Source of the DNA: UBA8516 sp035457865
GTDB taxonomy: Archaea > Thermoproteota > Nitrososphaeria > Nitrososphaerales > Nitrosopumilaceae
DNA: 33,020 nucleotides
Reading direction: 5' to 3'
Assembly (NCBI GenBank): GCA_035457865.1
Contig: DATIAR010000078.1
Location: forward strand, 1 to 33,020
Below are positions 1 to 7,366 of this stretch, piece after piece. The stretch's first letter is position 1; each line of letters starts with the position of its first letter. The notes beneath the pieces were generated by a model. It was not told the origin of the DNA and made no database searches. It saw only the letters and a program-made list of their open reading frames with translations. The position numbers were made by a program, and so were the translations under genes.

Positions 1-296
1 TCCTTTACTTTTTTTGAAAGCAATATCATTCCTGCACAGATTCCAAGAACTGGCATGCCAGATGCAATTTTTTCTTTGATCTGTTTCAGAGAACCATTTA
101 CAAGAGAGAGTTGTCCTATTACAGTACTTTCTCCTCCTGGAATGATCATTCCATCAAGTTCAGAAATTTGTTCAGGATATTTTATTTCATTTACAATTCC
201 ATCAATTCCAAGTTCTTCCATTGCCATTTTTGTTGCTGTGATGTTTTCTGCAACATCCCCTTGAACGGCAAGAACCCCAATATTTAGTCCATTCAT
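1..296 (-). CDS. pdxT: PdxT, glutaminase subunit of PLP synthase (3'-partial)
   Basis: Glutamine amidotransferase subunit of the DXP-independent pyridoxal 5'-phosphate synthase. It supplies ammonia from glutamine to PdxS. Only the N-terminal ~98 residues are present, because the gene runs off the left edge of the window. The start MNGLNIGVLAVQGD is the characteristic PdxT/SNO N-terminus, and a following EMIIPGGES-like stretch is the region before the nucleophile elbow. Its ATG overlaps the pdxS stop codon (ATGA, 293-296), so the two are translationally coupled. The catalytic Cys and His/Glu cannot all be checked here. Identification is firm from the start sequence and the partner gene. Confidence 0.93.
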   Translation of the reverse strand, partial: MNGLNIGVLAVQGDVAENITATKMAMEELGIDGIVNEIKYPEQISELDGMIIPGGESTVIGQLSLVNGSLKQIKEKIASGMPVLGICAGMILLSKKVK

Positions 297-1261
297 GCTG
301 TACTTCCACGCTCTTGCATTTTTAGTTCAAGATTTTTAGTATCAAGTCCCAACATTGATTGTCTCTCATCTATCATTTTTTGTGCTTCCTTAACTTTGTC
401 TGGATCTTCCCAGAAAGTAGTAGCAAGGACTATTGCTTGTGCTCTTTCTTTTGCGTCTTCTGCTTTGAATATTCCAGAACCTACAAAGATTCCATCACAG
501 CCAAGAGTCATAAGATATGCTGCATCAGCCGGCGTAGCTATACCTCCCGCTGCAAAGTTTACTACAGGCAATCTTCCAAGACTTGCAGTTTCTTCTACAA
601 GTTCGTATGAAACTCTTAGATCTCTTGCCATACGAATCAAATCTTGTTCATCTCCTGAATCGTAAATCGATTTTATTCGTCTAAGTTCATCGTTTACATT
701 TTTGATGTGAGTTACAGCTTCTGCAACATTACCTGTTCCAGGTTCTCCTTTTGTTCTAATCATAGCAGCACCTTCTTCTATTCTACGAAGTGCTTCTCCC
801 AGACTTCTTGCACCATTCACAAAAGGTGTTGTAAAATCCCATTTCCAGATGTGATGCAGCTCGTCAGCTGGAGTAAGAACTTCGGATTCGTCGATCATGT
901 CAACATTTGTTTCTTGCAAAACTTTTGCTTCATATACATGACCAATTCTACATTTTGCCATAACAGGTATTGTAACTGAATCCATAATTTCTTGGATGAT
1001 TCTAATGCTTGCGGTTCTTGCAACACCGCCTGCTTTTCTTACATCAGATGGCAGTTTGTCTAAAACCATTACAGAAACTGCACCGGCATCTTCAGCTATC
1101 TGTGCTTGTTCAACAGTAGTCACATCCATCACAACCCCATTTTTGAGCATGTGAGCAAGTCCTCGTTTTAGAGTGGATGTTCCTCTCTTGATAGAATATG
1201 ATTCAATTTTTTCATCTATGATTCCTTTTGAATTAGCAACATCGCCAGAAAGTGGTATCAT
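293..1261 (-). CDS. pdxS: PdxS, pyridoxal 5'-phosphate synthase lyase subunit
   Basis: Condenses ribose 5-phosphate, glyceraldehyde 3-phosphate and ammonia into PLP, as the core of the PdxS12-PdxT12 complex in the cytoplasm. The 322-residue TIM barrel is near the usual family length plus an N-terminal extension of about 20 residues. Catalytic residues are visible: Asp46 (VVMDV), Lys103 (MAKCRIGH) and Lys171 (RTKGEPGTGN). The phosphate-binding GEPGTG and GSGIFK loops are also present. The first gene of the pair, it overlaps pdxT by 4 nt. The extension before SIKRGTSTLKRG could mean the true start lies slightly downstream, but no better ATG is obvious before residue 38, and starting there would remove conserved sequence. 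Confidence 0.96.
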   Translation of the reverse strand: MIPLSGDVANSKGIIDEKIESYSIKRGTSTLKRGLAHMLKNGVVMDVTTVEQAQIAEDAGAVSVMVLDKLPSDVRKAGGVARTASIRIIQEIMDSVTIPVMAKCRIGHVYEAKVLQETNVDMIDESEVLTPADELHHIWKWDFTTPFVNGARSLGEALRRIEEGAAMIRTKGEPGTGNVAEAVTHIKNVNDELRRIKSIYDSGDEQDLIRMARDLRVSYELVEETASLGRLPVVNFAAGGIATPADAAYLMTLGCDGIFVGSGIFKAEDAKERAQAIVLATTFWEDPDKVKEAQKMIDERQSMLGLDTKNLELKMQERGSTA

Positions 1262-1286
1262 GTTTGTTAATCATTACGAGTGTTAT

Positions 1287-1820
1287 TTATTCTATTATTT
1301 CAGAAATTATTCCATCAAGCTCATCTTTTACATGAACAATTAATGGGGGAATGAATTCACTGGTAGCGTTCTGTTCGGGCCATTGAATGTTAGTTGTTAC
1401 GCCATTAAGAGTTACTTTAATTCCAAATTTATCATATTCAGAAACGTCATTTTTTATAGTGAAAGAACTTTTTGGGATTTGCATAAATCCTGTTTCTTTT
1501 ATCAGAGCCTTGAGTTTTTTCATCATATCTTTCTCTAATACATCTTTAATGTCAGGTTCTGGCTTACCATCTATGGTTACACTATATCTGACATTTCCAT
1601 CATTTTGAATTGATAATAATTCAGTTTTTGTGGCACCAATTGTATCAGTTATTCCAAACTGTACTTTCTTTAGGTGTTGTATGCTATATTCAATTGAAAT
1701 TACATCGTTTGAGTCCGCTGCAGTAATTGGAATTTCCGGTTTAGTGAGTTGTGGAATAACTATCAGGAGTGCCATAACAACAGGAATTGCACCAATCAAA
1801 AACATGATCGGTCTAACCAT
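1287..1820 (-). CDS. Membrane-anchored conserved protein of unknown function
   Basis: A 177-residue protein with one N-terminal hydrophobic segment (about residues 5-24, IMFLIGAIPVVMALLIVIPQL). This is followed by a hydrophilic, beta-rich domain of roughly 150 residues, so a single-pass protein with an extracytoplasmic domain is likely. It sits 25 nt upstream of pdxS on the same strand and could be co-transcribed with it. No catalytic motif or metal-binding pattern was recognised. It contains short repeating strand-like segments (VRYSVTIDGKPEPD, IKVTLNGVTTNIQWP) suggesting a beta-sandwich. Function is not assigned; the topology is inferred. Confidence 0.75.
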   Translation of the reverse strand: MVRPIMFLIGAIPVVMALLIVIPQLTKPEIPITAADSNDVISIEYSIQHLKKVQFGITDTIGATKTELLSIQNDGNVRYSVTIDGKPEPDIKDVLEKDMMKKLKALIKETGFMQIPKSSFTIKNDVSEYDKFGIKVTLNGVTTNIQWPEQNATSEFIPPLIVHVKDELDGIISEIIE

Positions 1821-2018
1821 TATTTTCTATCGATCCCCATTTTTTCTTAGGTTTATTGTCATATTAACTTGAGAATTTATCTTTCCTATATGAGGTTTTG
1901 AAATAATTTGTTGAGTTAAATTTTGTATTGTCGTCTTGATTAAAAATATTAAAGTAAGACAAATAAATCTTCGGCAGTTAAGTAAATTAAAATTCTAGTG
2001 TATTTATCTCACTTGCGT

Positions 2019-2172
2019 GGGGTCGTAGCCTAGCCAGGCATGGCGACAGGATAGATCACATGATCACCGCTAAGGGCTCCAGTGGTTTCACAAGCTTCAC
2101 TGACGAAAGGATGATGTACAGTTTGGAGCTGTAGTGACCCGTGTGTCGCCGGTTCAACTCCGGTCGGCCCCA
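2019..2172 (+). tRNA. tRNA-Trp(CCA) with two introns
   Basis: Three exons (2019-2047, 2074-2082, 2137-2172) rebuild a clean cloverleaf. The acceptor GGGGTCG pairs with CGGCCCC, the anticodon stem ACGGG pairs with CCCGT, the loop is CTCCAGA with anticodon CCA, and the T arm has loop TTCAACT. The second intron (2083-2136, 54 nt) is at the canonical 37/38 position. The first (2048-2073, 26 nt) lies inside the 5' strand of the anticodon stem, after nucleotide 28. Without removing both, no anticodon stem forms. CCA is encoded at 2173-2175. Exon boundaries are deduced from the requirement for a paired stem; splice motifs were not modelled. Confidence 0.9.
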
Positions 2173-2280
2173 CCATCTCAATCCACATTTTAGCGAACAG
2201 TTATAAGCTAAAAGCGATACAAGAAGATTCTGAATGATTATAATTAAATTTGCTTTCAACTATTTAGGAGTGATATCAAA

Positions 2281-2913
2281 TTGAGTCGTAGTAATTTTCC
2301 CAGTTTTGGCATTTCAAAAACAGGAACATATGTTTCTGCTCTAAAAAACTACAATCTGCCACATTTCATTCTTGAAAAAGTGGCAGAAGATTGTAAATCC
2401 GATCTAATCAAAAAGGGCAGGATTGAAGACCGGTTGCAAAGTATGAATGATTCTGCTCTTGAACTTCTTCACAAGGTTTTTGTTGATTGTGAGGAAGATG
2501 TTGCTGGTGTTTTTGCTAATTATCGTTTTTGTGCCTATATCTCAAGCATGTTTCACAAATGCGAAATTTTACTTAATGAAAGAATCCAGGGCAGTTCTGG
2601 CAAGGTACACAAAGTACCTGTTGCGGTAAAAAACAATGGAATGTATGTAGCGGTTGGCTTTAACAAGTCAACAGGTGGCCCTATAAACAAAAAAGAGGCC
2701 ATAAAATTTTATGAAATAGTAGATGACATTAAGAAAGGCGAGCATGGTACTCTTTTAACCGATGGAATTTACGGATCTTCAGTAGGTTTTGAAGGCGAGG
2801 CGCTTGTTAATCTTGAGAATCTAAGTAAAAGTCGTAAAAAAGATCCAGAAAATAAGATAGACTTCAAGACAGCAAGTTTTGAAAATAGAATATATTCAGT
2901 TACCAAGTGCTAG
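2281..2913 (+). CDS. Conserved protein of unknown function
   Basis: A 210-residue soluble protein with no signal peptide or membrane segment. It starts at TTG, preceded about 10 nt upstream by GGAGTG, a plausible ribosome-binding site. The N-terminal half is helical and charged, with two Cys-containing segments (VFVDCEEDVAGVF, FCAYISSMFHKCEILL). The C-terminal half has strand-rich GMYVAVGFNKSTGG and GIYGSSVGFEGEAL stretches. No known catalytic motif was recognised. It stands alone between tRNA-Trp and two small zinc proteins on the opposite strand. Coding is supported by an open frame of the same AT-rich codon use as its neighbours. Confidence 0.7.
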   Translation: MSRSNFPSFGISKTGTYVSALKNYNLPHFILEKVAEDCKSDLIKKGRIEDRLQSMNDSALELLHKVFVDCEEDVAGVFANYRFCAYISSMFHKCEILLNERIQGSSGKVHKVPVAVKNNGMYVAVGFNKSTGGPINKKEAIKFYEIVDDIKKGEHGTLLTDGIYGSSVGFEGEALVNLENLSKSRKKDPENKIDFKTASFENRIYSVTKC

Positions 2914-2914
2914 G

Positions 2915-3028
2915 TTATTTTGCTTTTTTTGGGCAAAATTTAGAGTGCACTCCTTTTTCGATATTTAAAGTAGTTTCATTTTCATGAAACATCTGTTTTC
3001 CACAATCTGGACAGATGAATTCAGGCAT
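2915..3028 (-). CDS. Small zinc-ribbon-like protein (37 aa)
   Basis: A short frame of 37 residues starting MPEFICPDCGKQMFHENE and ending KFCPKKAK. The CPDCG knuckle at residues 6-10 and a further Cys-Pro near the C-terminus (FCP) make a one-sided treble-clef or zinc-ribbon fold plausible, with His as a possible fourth ligand (HENE or VHS). It lies just upstream of the end of the convergent plus-strand gene (2281-2913) and 33 nt downstream of another small Cys-rich gene on the same strand. The role is unknown; small zinc proteins of this kind are frequent in archaeal genomes. Confidence 0.65.
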   Translation of the reverse strand: MPEFICPDCGKQMFHENETTLNIEKGVHSKFCPKKAK

Positions 3029-3061
3029 GAAAAAAATCCACATAGACCTACTTATAGTCTT

Positions 3062-3283
3062 TTACAGCCACCTTATGCCAGCTATTTCATAATACTTTTC
3101 TTTTGCACGAGAATGTCGTGGCCTTACATGCAATACAGCATTGCAACAAGGACATTTTGATCCACCCCAGCTAAAGTAAACACTACAGATACTACATCTT
3201 TTTTGTCCATTCATATAACGAAATGTTGTTTTACCGAGTGATTGCTTGAAAGTAGTTTTGCAATCTCCTTTACAGCTTAACAT
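3062..3283 (-). CDS. Small Cys-rich zinc-binding protein
   Basis: A 73-residue basic protein with seven cysteines arranged as CxxxC (4, 8), CxxC (30, 33) and CPCC (44, 46, 47), which is enough for one or two zinc sites. The C-terminal part is rich in Arg, His and Lys (HVRPRHSRAKEKYYE), so nucleic acid binding is possible but not shown. It lies on the minus strand upstream of the 37-residue zinc-ribbon gene, and the two may be co-transcribed. No specific family is recognised. Confidence 0.7.
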   Translation of the reverse strand: MLSCKGDCKTTFKQSLGKTTFRYMNGQKRCSICSVYFSWGGSKCPCCNAVLHVRPRHSRAKEKYYEIAGIRWL

Positions 3284-3328
3284 AGATCAAACTTAGAATG
3301 TCAAGATTAAAAGAAACGGGTGATTCTG

Positions 3329-3892
3329 CTATAACCGAAATTCCGATGGATCTATAGTTGAAAAAGTTGTGGGTTCATCTATTTTTTTAAAAGTGCTATC
3401 GTAGTGTTCAAAAGGCAATGATGCGAAAAGATGTTTTGTCCAGATCTCATGAACAAGATCAACATAATTTTTGTTACCTGTTTGCCTAAGAAACTCGTGA
3501 GATAATTCATGTGATACTGCTGTACAGTTTTTTTCTGCCAAAAATGCAATATCATCTTTTTTGGTTCCAGTTTGCCACCAAATCATGCTAAAATTTTCTG
3601 CGTGATAACCCTCACAGGTACAATCTGTCCACAATGGCCTAAAATATGTAAGGTAAAAATGATAGACATCTTCTCCACGTTTCCTATGATCGTTTATTAA
3701 TGAGCCCATGTTAATGCGATGAAACAGAGTGGGGGTAACAGGCATTTGATCAGCTTGTACCTCAATTTTTTTTGAGAATGTTTTTTCAATCCACATCTTA
3801 TAAAATTGTGCCATTTGTACTACATACTCAAACTCCCAGTTTGTTTTGTCTAGATCCTGTTTCTTTACTACAAAAATAAAATGTACAAGCAT
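3329..3892 (-). CDS. Putative zincin-like protein with HELSHE motif
   Basis: A 187-residue protein without a clear signal peptide, although the N-terminus (LVHFIFVV) is mildly hydrophobic. Residues 128-133 read HELSHE, an HExxH zinc-peptidase signature on a helix following NCTAVS. A downstream histidine/glutamate pair (VDLVHEIW, 148-149) could supply a third ligand. Conserved-looking aromatic and Cys residues precede it (TDCTCEGYHAENFSMIWWQ). The overall family is not recognised. A metallopeptidase or an inactive zincin fold are both possible. It is divergent from the methyltransferase gene at 3946, with a 53-nt promoter gap. Confidence 0.6.
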   Translation of the reverse strand: MLVHFIFVVKKQDLDKTNWEFEYVVQMAQFYKMWIEKTFSKKIEVQADQMPVTPTLFHRINMGSLINDHRKRGEDVYHFYLTYFRPLWTDCTCEGYHAENFSMIWWQTGTKKDDIAFLAEKNCTAVSHELSHEFLRQTGNKNYVDLVHEIWTKHLFASLPFEHYDSTFKKIDEPTTFSTIDPSEFRL

Positions 3893-3945
3893 AGGTGCAA
3901 GAATTAAAGCTAGAGTTAAAAGCTCTTCGTATTTGAGAAATTAAT

Positions 3946-4794
3946 ATGCTAAAATTTGATCCAAGAGTATACAAAAAAAGGCTCATAGTTACTTGGAATG
4001 AATTTGCACCAAAATATCATTCAGATTGGGCAAGCAAGGACACAGGTCCGTTTAAGAGCACTTCAAAAGTAGTAAAAATTTCTAGAATTAAAAAGGGAGA
4101 TACTGTTCTTGATTTGGCGTGTGGAACAGGAGTAGTTACAAAAAAAATTTCTTCTAAAGTTGGCACTAGTGGAAGAGTGGTTGGAATAGATATTTCTCCA
4201 GGAGCTATAGAAATTGCAAAAAAATGGAACTCGAAAAAAAATGTAAAATTTGTTATTACTGATGTTGAAAAAATGAAGTTTGAGGAAGAGTTTGATGCTG
4301 TAACATGTCAATATGGTTTGATGTTTTTCCCGGACGTGCAACTTGTGTTAAAAAAAGTTCGTAAATTTCTAAAAAAAGGTGGTAGAATCACTGTTGCAGT
4401 TCATGGAAGCAAAAGAACAGCTCCGTATTTTAGTTGTATTTCAAGCGCAGTTCTAAAATTTATACCAGACTTTCTTCCAGTAGGAACTCCAACAGTACAT
4501 CGATTCGGAACAAAAGATCTATTGAGAGCGGAATTTGAAAAAGCTGGATTCAAAAAAATTCGTGTTTATGAACTTAATTTTGAATACAAACCTGGAACAT
4601 TTGAAGATTATTGGAGAGATTATTTCGTTAATCTTACAACTCCTCTAAAAAAGAAATTCAAATCTCTTGATTCACGTCAATTTGTAGCCATGAAGAAGAT
4701 GATAGAAAAAAATACTAGAAGGTTTATAAAAAATGGAAAAATTATTTTTCCGTGGAAGATTTTGATTCTTACAGCAGTTAATCAAAAAAGTTAA
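3946..4794 (+). CDS. Class I SAM-dependent methyltransferase (UbiE-like)
   Basis: A 282-residue cytoplasmic methyltransferase. Motif I is DLACGTGVVTKK (near residue 55). An acidic strand-end residue for ribose binding lies in VVGIDISPGAIEIAKK, motif II is VTCQYGLMFFPD and motif III is FLKKGGRITVAVHG. The arrangement matches the UbiE/COQ5-like or methyltransferase type 11 group. The C-terminal third, with FEDYWRDYFVNLTTPLKKK, is a substrate cap that gives no clue to the substrate. There is no biosynthetic operon around it. Fold assignment is firm; the substrate is unknown. Confidence 0.88.
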   Translation: MLKFDPRVYKKRLIVTWNEFAPKYHSDWASKDTGPFKSTSKVVKISRIKKGDTVLDLACGTGVVTKKISSKVGTSGRVVGIDISPGAIEIAKKWNSKKNVKFVITDVEKMKFEEEFDAVTCQYGLMFFPDVQLVLKKVRKFLKKGGRITVAVHGSKRTAPYFSCISSAVLKFIPDFLPVGTPTVHRFGTKDLLRAEFEKAGFKKIRVYELNFEYKPGTFEDYWRDYFVNLTTPLKKKFKSLDSRQFVAMKKMIEKNTRRFIKNGKIIFPWKILILTAVNQKS

Positions 4795-4798
4795 GTGA

Positions 4799-5038
4799 TT
4801 AACTCTGTCCTTCTATTCCCATCAGAGTTAAAGTAGATCGAATTTTTTCTATCTTGCGAATTTTCCAAGTGATTACTTCTCTCAACGCTTCTACCGATGG
4901 CGATTCAATCTTGGCTAAAATATCATATGCACCAAATGTGCCATGTACTTCTTTTACACCATCAATGGATTTCAATTGTCCTATGATAGCTTCTTCAGAG
5001 CCAAGTTCGCAGTTTATTAAGACGTATGCTGTTGCCAT
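4799..5038 (-). CDS. Stand-alone Lrp/AsnC ligand-binding (RAM) domain protein
   Basis: A 79-residue protein consisting only of the alpha/beta RAM (AsnC C-terminal effector) domain. The pattern runs from AYVLINCELGSEEAIIGQLKSIDGVKEVHGTFGAYDILAKIES through a helix to a final strand. The helix-turn-helix half of Lrp is absent. Such single-domain proteins in archaea oligomerise with full-length Lrp proteins or bind small ligands on their own, which is family knowledge and not shown here. The gene is convergent with the methyltransferase, with stop codons 4 nt apart. Confidence 0.88.
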   Translation of the reverse strand: MATAYVLINCELGSEEAIIGQLKSIDGVKEVHGTFGAYDILAKIESPSVEALREVITWKIRKIEKIRSTLTLMGIEGQS

Positions 5039-5103
5039 GGGTTAGTTATACAAATCAAATATATCAATAGATCTGTTGTAATGCGAGTTTTGACAGAGTC
5101 GGA

Positions 5104-5514
5104 TTAACTATTTGATTTCTTTATAATTGCATCCCAGATGTTTTTTGGTACAGGCATTACTGATAGCCTTGATATGCGTAAAAGATCCCAGTTTTTGAAC
5201 AAAGGTTCTTTTTTCATTTCTTCTAAGGTTACAGGTTTTTTGAGTGGTTTTATGGGTTTAACATCTACAACAACATATCTTTTGTCAGTTTCTCGAGGAT
5301 TAGAATAAGGGTCTGATGTTATTGCAATAATTCCAACAGCTTGCTTTTCATCTCCTGTATGATAGAAAAGTGCCTGATCTCCTTTTTTCATTGAGTTTAG
5401 ATATTTTAATGCCAAGTTGTTGTGCACTCCATCCCATATTGTCTTTTTTTCTTTTTCAAGAGCAGTATAGTTGTATACGGATGGTTCTTGTTTTACTAAC
5501 CAAAAGTTTACCAT
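5104..5514 (-). CDS. EVE domain protein (PUA-like fold)
   Basis: A 136-residue single-domain protein with the EVE signature. It starts NFWLVKQEPSVYNY, followed by WDGVHNNLALKYLNSMKKGDQALFYHTGDEKQAVGIIAI, and ends with KNWDLLRISRLSVMPVPKNIWDAI. EVE domains are PUA-like and bind modified bases in RNA or DNA; the aromatic cage residues (W, Y, F) are present. Its exact ligand is unknown. It lies downstream of a structured RNA candidate and pheT on the same strand, but each appears to have its own promoter or terminator. Confidence 0.9.
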   Translation of the reverse strand: MVNFWLVKQEPSVYNYTALEKEKKTIWDGVHNNLALKYLNSMKKGDQALFYHTGDEKQAVGIIAITSDPYSNPRETDKRYVVVDVKPIKPLKKPVTLEEMKKEPLFKNWDLLRISRLSVMPVPKNIWDAIIKKSNS

Positions 5515-5558
5515 TTAATGATTTTGTAATCATTTTCTTTATGACCTTTTTGTTATAG

Positions 5559-5564
5559 AAAAAA
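5559..5564 (-). terminator. T-run terminator of the 5565-5710 RNA
   Basis: On the minus strand a run of six T residues directly follows the GC-rich CCCGGGGAACA end of the RNA candidate. Archaeal RNA polymerase terminates at such U-tracts. The adjacent GGGTCAGACCC can fold into a small hairpin. The position agrees with transcription on the minus strand. Confidence 0.55.
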
Positions 5565-5710
5565 TGTTCCCCGGGTCTGACCCACAAAAAGTCATTGGTA
5601 GCATTAGCGTGCCCTCATCTTTGTTCTTACACCGGGGTGCCCTGTCGCACGGCTGGGTGGACCAAAATTCATGTTTTATCATCCCAGTCCGTCTGCGTGC
5701 ATTTGTGGGC
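5565..5710 (-). ncRNA. Unassigned structured RNA, about 146 nt
   Basis: A GC-rich island between pheT and the EVE gene in AT-rich surroundings, without a convincing protein. Read on the minus strand, its 5' end GCCCACAAA (5710-5702) pairs over nine positions with TTTGTGGGT (5588-5580), closing the molecule. Inside, GCACG/CGTGC (5700-5696 with 5651-5647) and CTGGG/CCCAG (5687-5683 with 5657-5653) form a hairpin followed by ACA. A T-run ends it, and a TATA-like TTAATATTT lies about 26 nt upstream, inside the pheT 3' end. Conserved cores of RNase P RNA, SRP RNA, 5S rRNA and tRNA were looked for and not found. An H/ACA-like guide is possible, but the pseudouridylation pocket is not clear. Confidence 0.6.
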
Positions 5711-5725
5711 AAAATAATTTGGTTA

Positions 5726-7366
5726 TCAGTCAAATATTAATCCAGTCAGTTTTACTTCAAAACCGGCAACAGGGATTCTTAACTTGAAATTATCAATAAC
5801 CTCTGGTGATATTTCTCCTATCACGCCTACCGTTTTATTATTGATCATAATATTGGCAGTTCTACCTTCTGAAAACATTGGGACAGATGAGGTTAGTGTT
5901 GTACAATGCAAACCAAATCCTGCTCTGAAAGCAGATTGTAAAATTGATTTTATTTCGCTAAAACTGACATCATTATAAGCACAAGCACAAGCAAGATGAA
6001 TCTCTTCTCTTATTTCATTAGAAACTTTTGAGAATACAACACCAGTTTCAAAGAGCTTTTGTGGATATGTTTCATGTATGTTTCTTGAAAGAGTATCAAT
6101 TAATCCTGGAAGTATGGAGTCACGCAATATTGTGTGACCTTGACTTTTAGAATCATCTACAGAGATCATATTTGATGAGTCTCTCTTTGTGAGATCATAC
6201 TGAACTTCTTTACTTACAAGGCCAAAATTCATTGCTTCAAAGTAACCAAGACCTACCATGATTGCACTCATTGAGTCAAGTGCTATTGCTATTTTATTTT
6301 TCTCCCCCGTGGAAACGGATCGTGGAATTGTTGGTTCAAGATTTTGTATTCCGTAACCAAGTGCTACTTCTTCTATCAGATCCATCGTTCCAAAAATATC
6401 TGTTCTATATCTTGGAATTTTGCATATAATTTTATTTCCTTGTGATTTTGCGTCTAACCTGCTTTTTCTAAGTGAAGAAATAATTGTAGAAGTGGAAAGA
6501 TTAAGACCAAGTATTTTGTTTACTAGATCAGCTTCAAGAATCATTCTTCTTGAATTCAATGATGGTGTAGAATTATTTGCCCCAGAAATTTTTGTTGAGA
6601 AAATTGAAAACCCAGCATACTGAAGTGCATTAGCTACTACTGAAAGTGTATCTTCAGCAGCATTCTTGTCAACAGCCGTAATTTCCACCAAAAGATTTTG
6701 TGTATTTTTTGATATTGTAGTAAGATTCGAGTTGATGATGGGTGGAAACGAAATGGTGTTACCGATAGAATCCAAAATAATAGGTATTTTTTGCGATGTT
6801 CCAAGAATGCTGCCATATTTTGCGCCAACATCAGTTTTTTGCAATATTTCTGAAATAGACATTTCAGAGGATGATGCCAATGGGATAAACTTGTGGTCTT
6901 TATTTACTGTGGTATAGATGAGAGGAAATTTAATTTTGTCAAGATCGTGGATTCCAATCGATGTCTTTTTTCGTCTTCTTCCTATTCCATTATGAAGGTC
7001 TTCCTGCATGGCAATTATCTGTCTTATTGTTTCATTGTCAAGTTTTCCACCTTTTGCAACTATAGCCGTGATAAATGGTCTTACTTTTCTGACCGATGGA
7101 TCTACTTTAATAGAATATTTTCCTTTTTTGATTTTTAATTTTGGCATTCCTGTTTTGATTCCAAGAAGTCCTTGTAGCGCAGGTACTATTCCATAATCTG
7201 TTGAGTAATCAGGCCTGTTTGGACTGTATTCTACAGAAATGTGATCTTTTGTTTCTTCTTCTATATCTAGTCCGATGAATGGAAGAGTAGAGATAATTTT
7301 TTCTCGTGATGTTTTTTTACCAAGAAGCTTTTGCAGTCTATTTAGATACAAAGTCACTACGGGCAT
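5726..7366 (-). CDS. pheT: Phenylalanyl-tRNA synthetase beta subunit
   Basis: The 546-residue archaeal-type beta chain of the alpha2beta2 PheRS, which ligates phenylalanine to tRNA-Phe. It begins PVVTLYLNRLQKLLGK. The B3/B4 editing-domain region includes VEYSPNRPDYSTDYGIVPAL and QEDLHNGIGRRRKKTSIGIHDLDKI. A B5 domain and a catalytic-like core follow, with LIEEVALGYGIQNLEPTIPRS and EAMNFGLVSKE. The length matches the archaeal family, which lacks the bacterial N-terminal tRNA-binding and C-terminal FDX-ACB extensions. Its start overlaps the pheS stop region by 10 nt, indicating translational coupling. Confidence 0.96.
   Translation of the reverse strand: MPVVTLYLNRLQKLLGKKTSREKIISTLPFIGLDIEEETKDHISVEYSPNRPDYSTDYGIVPALQGLLGIKTGMPKLKIKKGKYSIKVDPSVRKVRPFITAIVAKGGKLDNETIRQIIAMQEDLHNGIGRRRKKTSIGIHDLDKIKFPLIYTTVNKDHKFIPLASSSEMSISEILQKTDVGAKYGSILGTSQKIPIILDSIGNTISFPPIINSNLTTISKNTQNLLVEITAVDKNAAEDTLSVVANALQYAGFSIFSTKISGANNSTPSLNSRRMILEADLVNKILGLNLSTSTIISSLRKSRLDAKSQGNKIICKIPRYRTDIFGTMDLIEEVALGYGIQNLEPTIPRSVSTGEKNKIAIALDSMSAIMVGLGYFEAMNFGLVSKEVQYDLTKRDSSNMISVDDSKSQGHTILRDSILPGLIDTLSRNIHETYPQKLFETGVVFSKVSNEIREEIHLACACAYNDVSFSEIKSILQSAFRAGFGLHCTTLTSSVPMFSEGRTANIMINNKTVGVIGEISPEVIDNFKLRIPVAGFEVKLTGLIFD

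Noticed and set aside
2056..2259. Minus-strand frame with GLRWWGRPELNRRHTGHYSS
   Set aside because: It is the antisense reading of the tRNA-Trp 3' half; such peptides are typical tRNA shadows.
5565..5710. Island read as RNase P or SRP RNA
   Set aside because: The RNase P P4 segments (GAGGAAAGUC / ACAGAA) and the SRP helix 8 segment (GUCCGGAAGG...GCAGC) are absent on both strands, and the length is too short.
5539..5733. 64-residue minus-strand frame (MTDNQIILPTNARRR...) over the GC-rich island
   Set aside because: Composition is unlike the neighbouring proteins, it covers a strongly self-complementary RNA-like region and reads through the pheT end; treated as a shadow of the RNA candidate.
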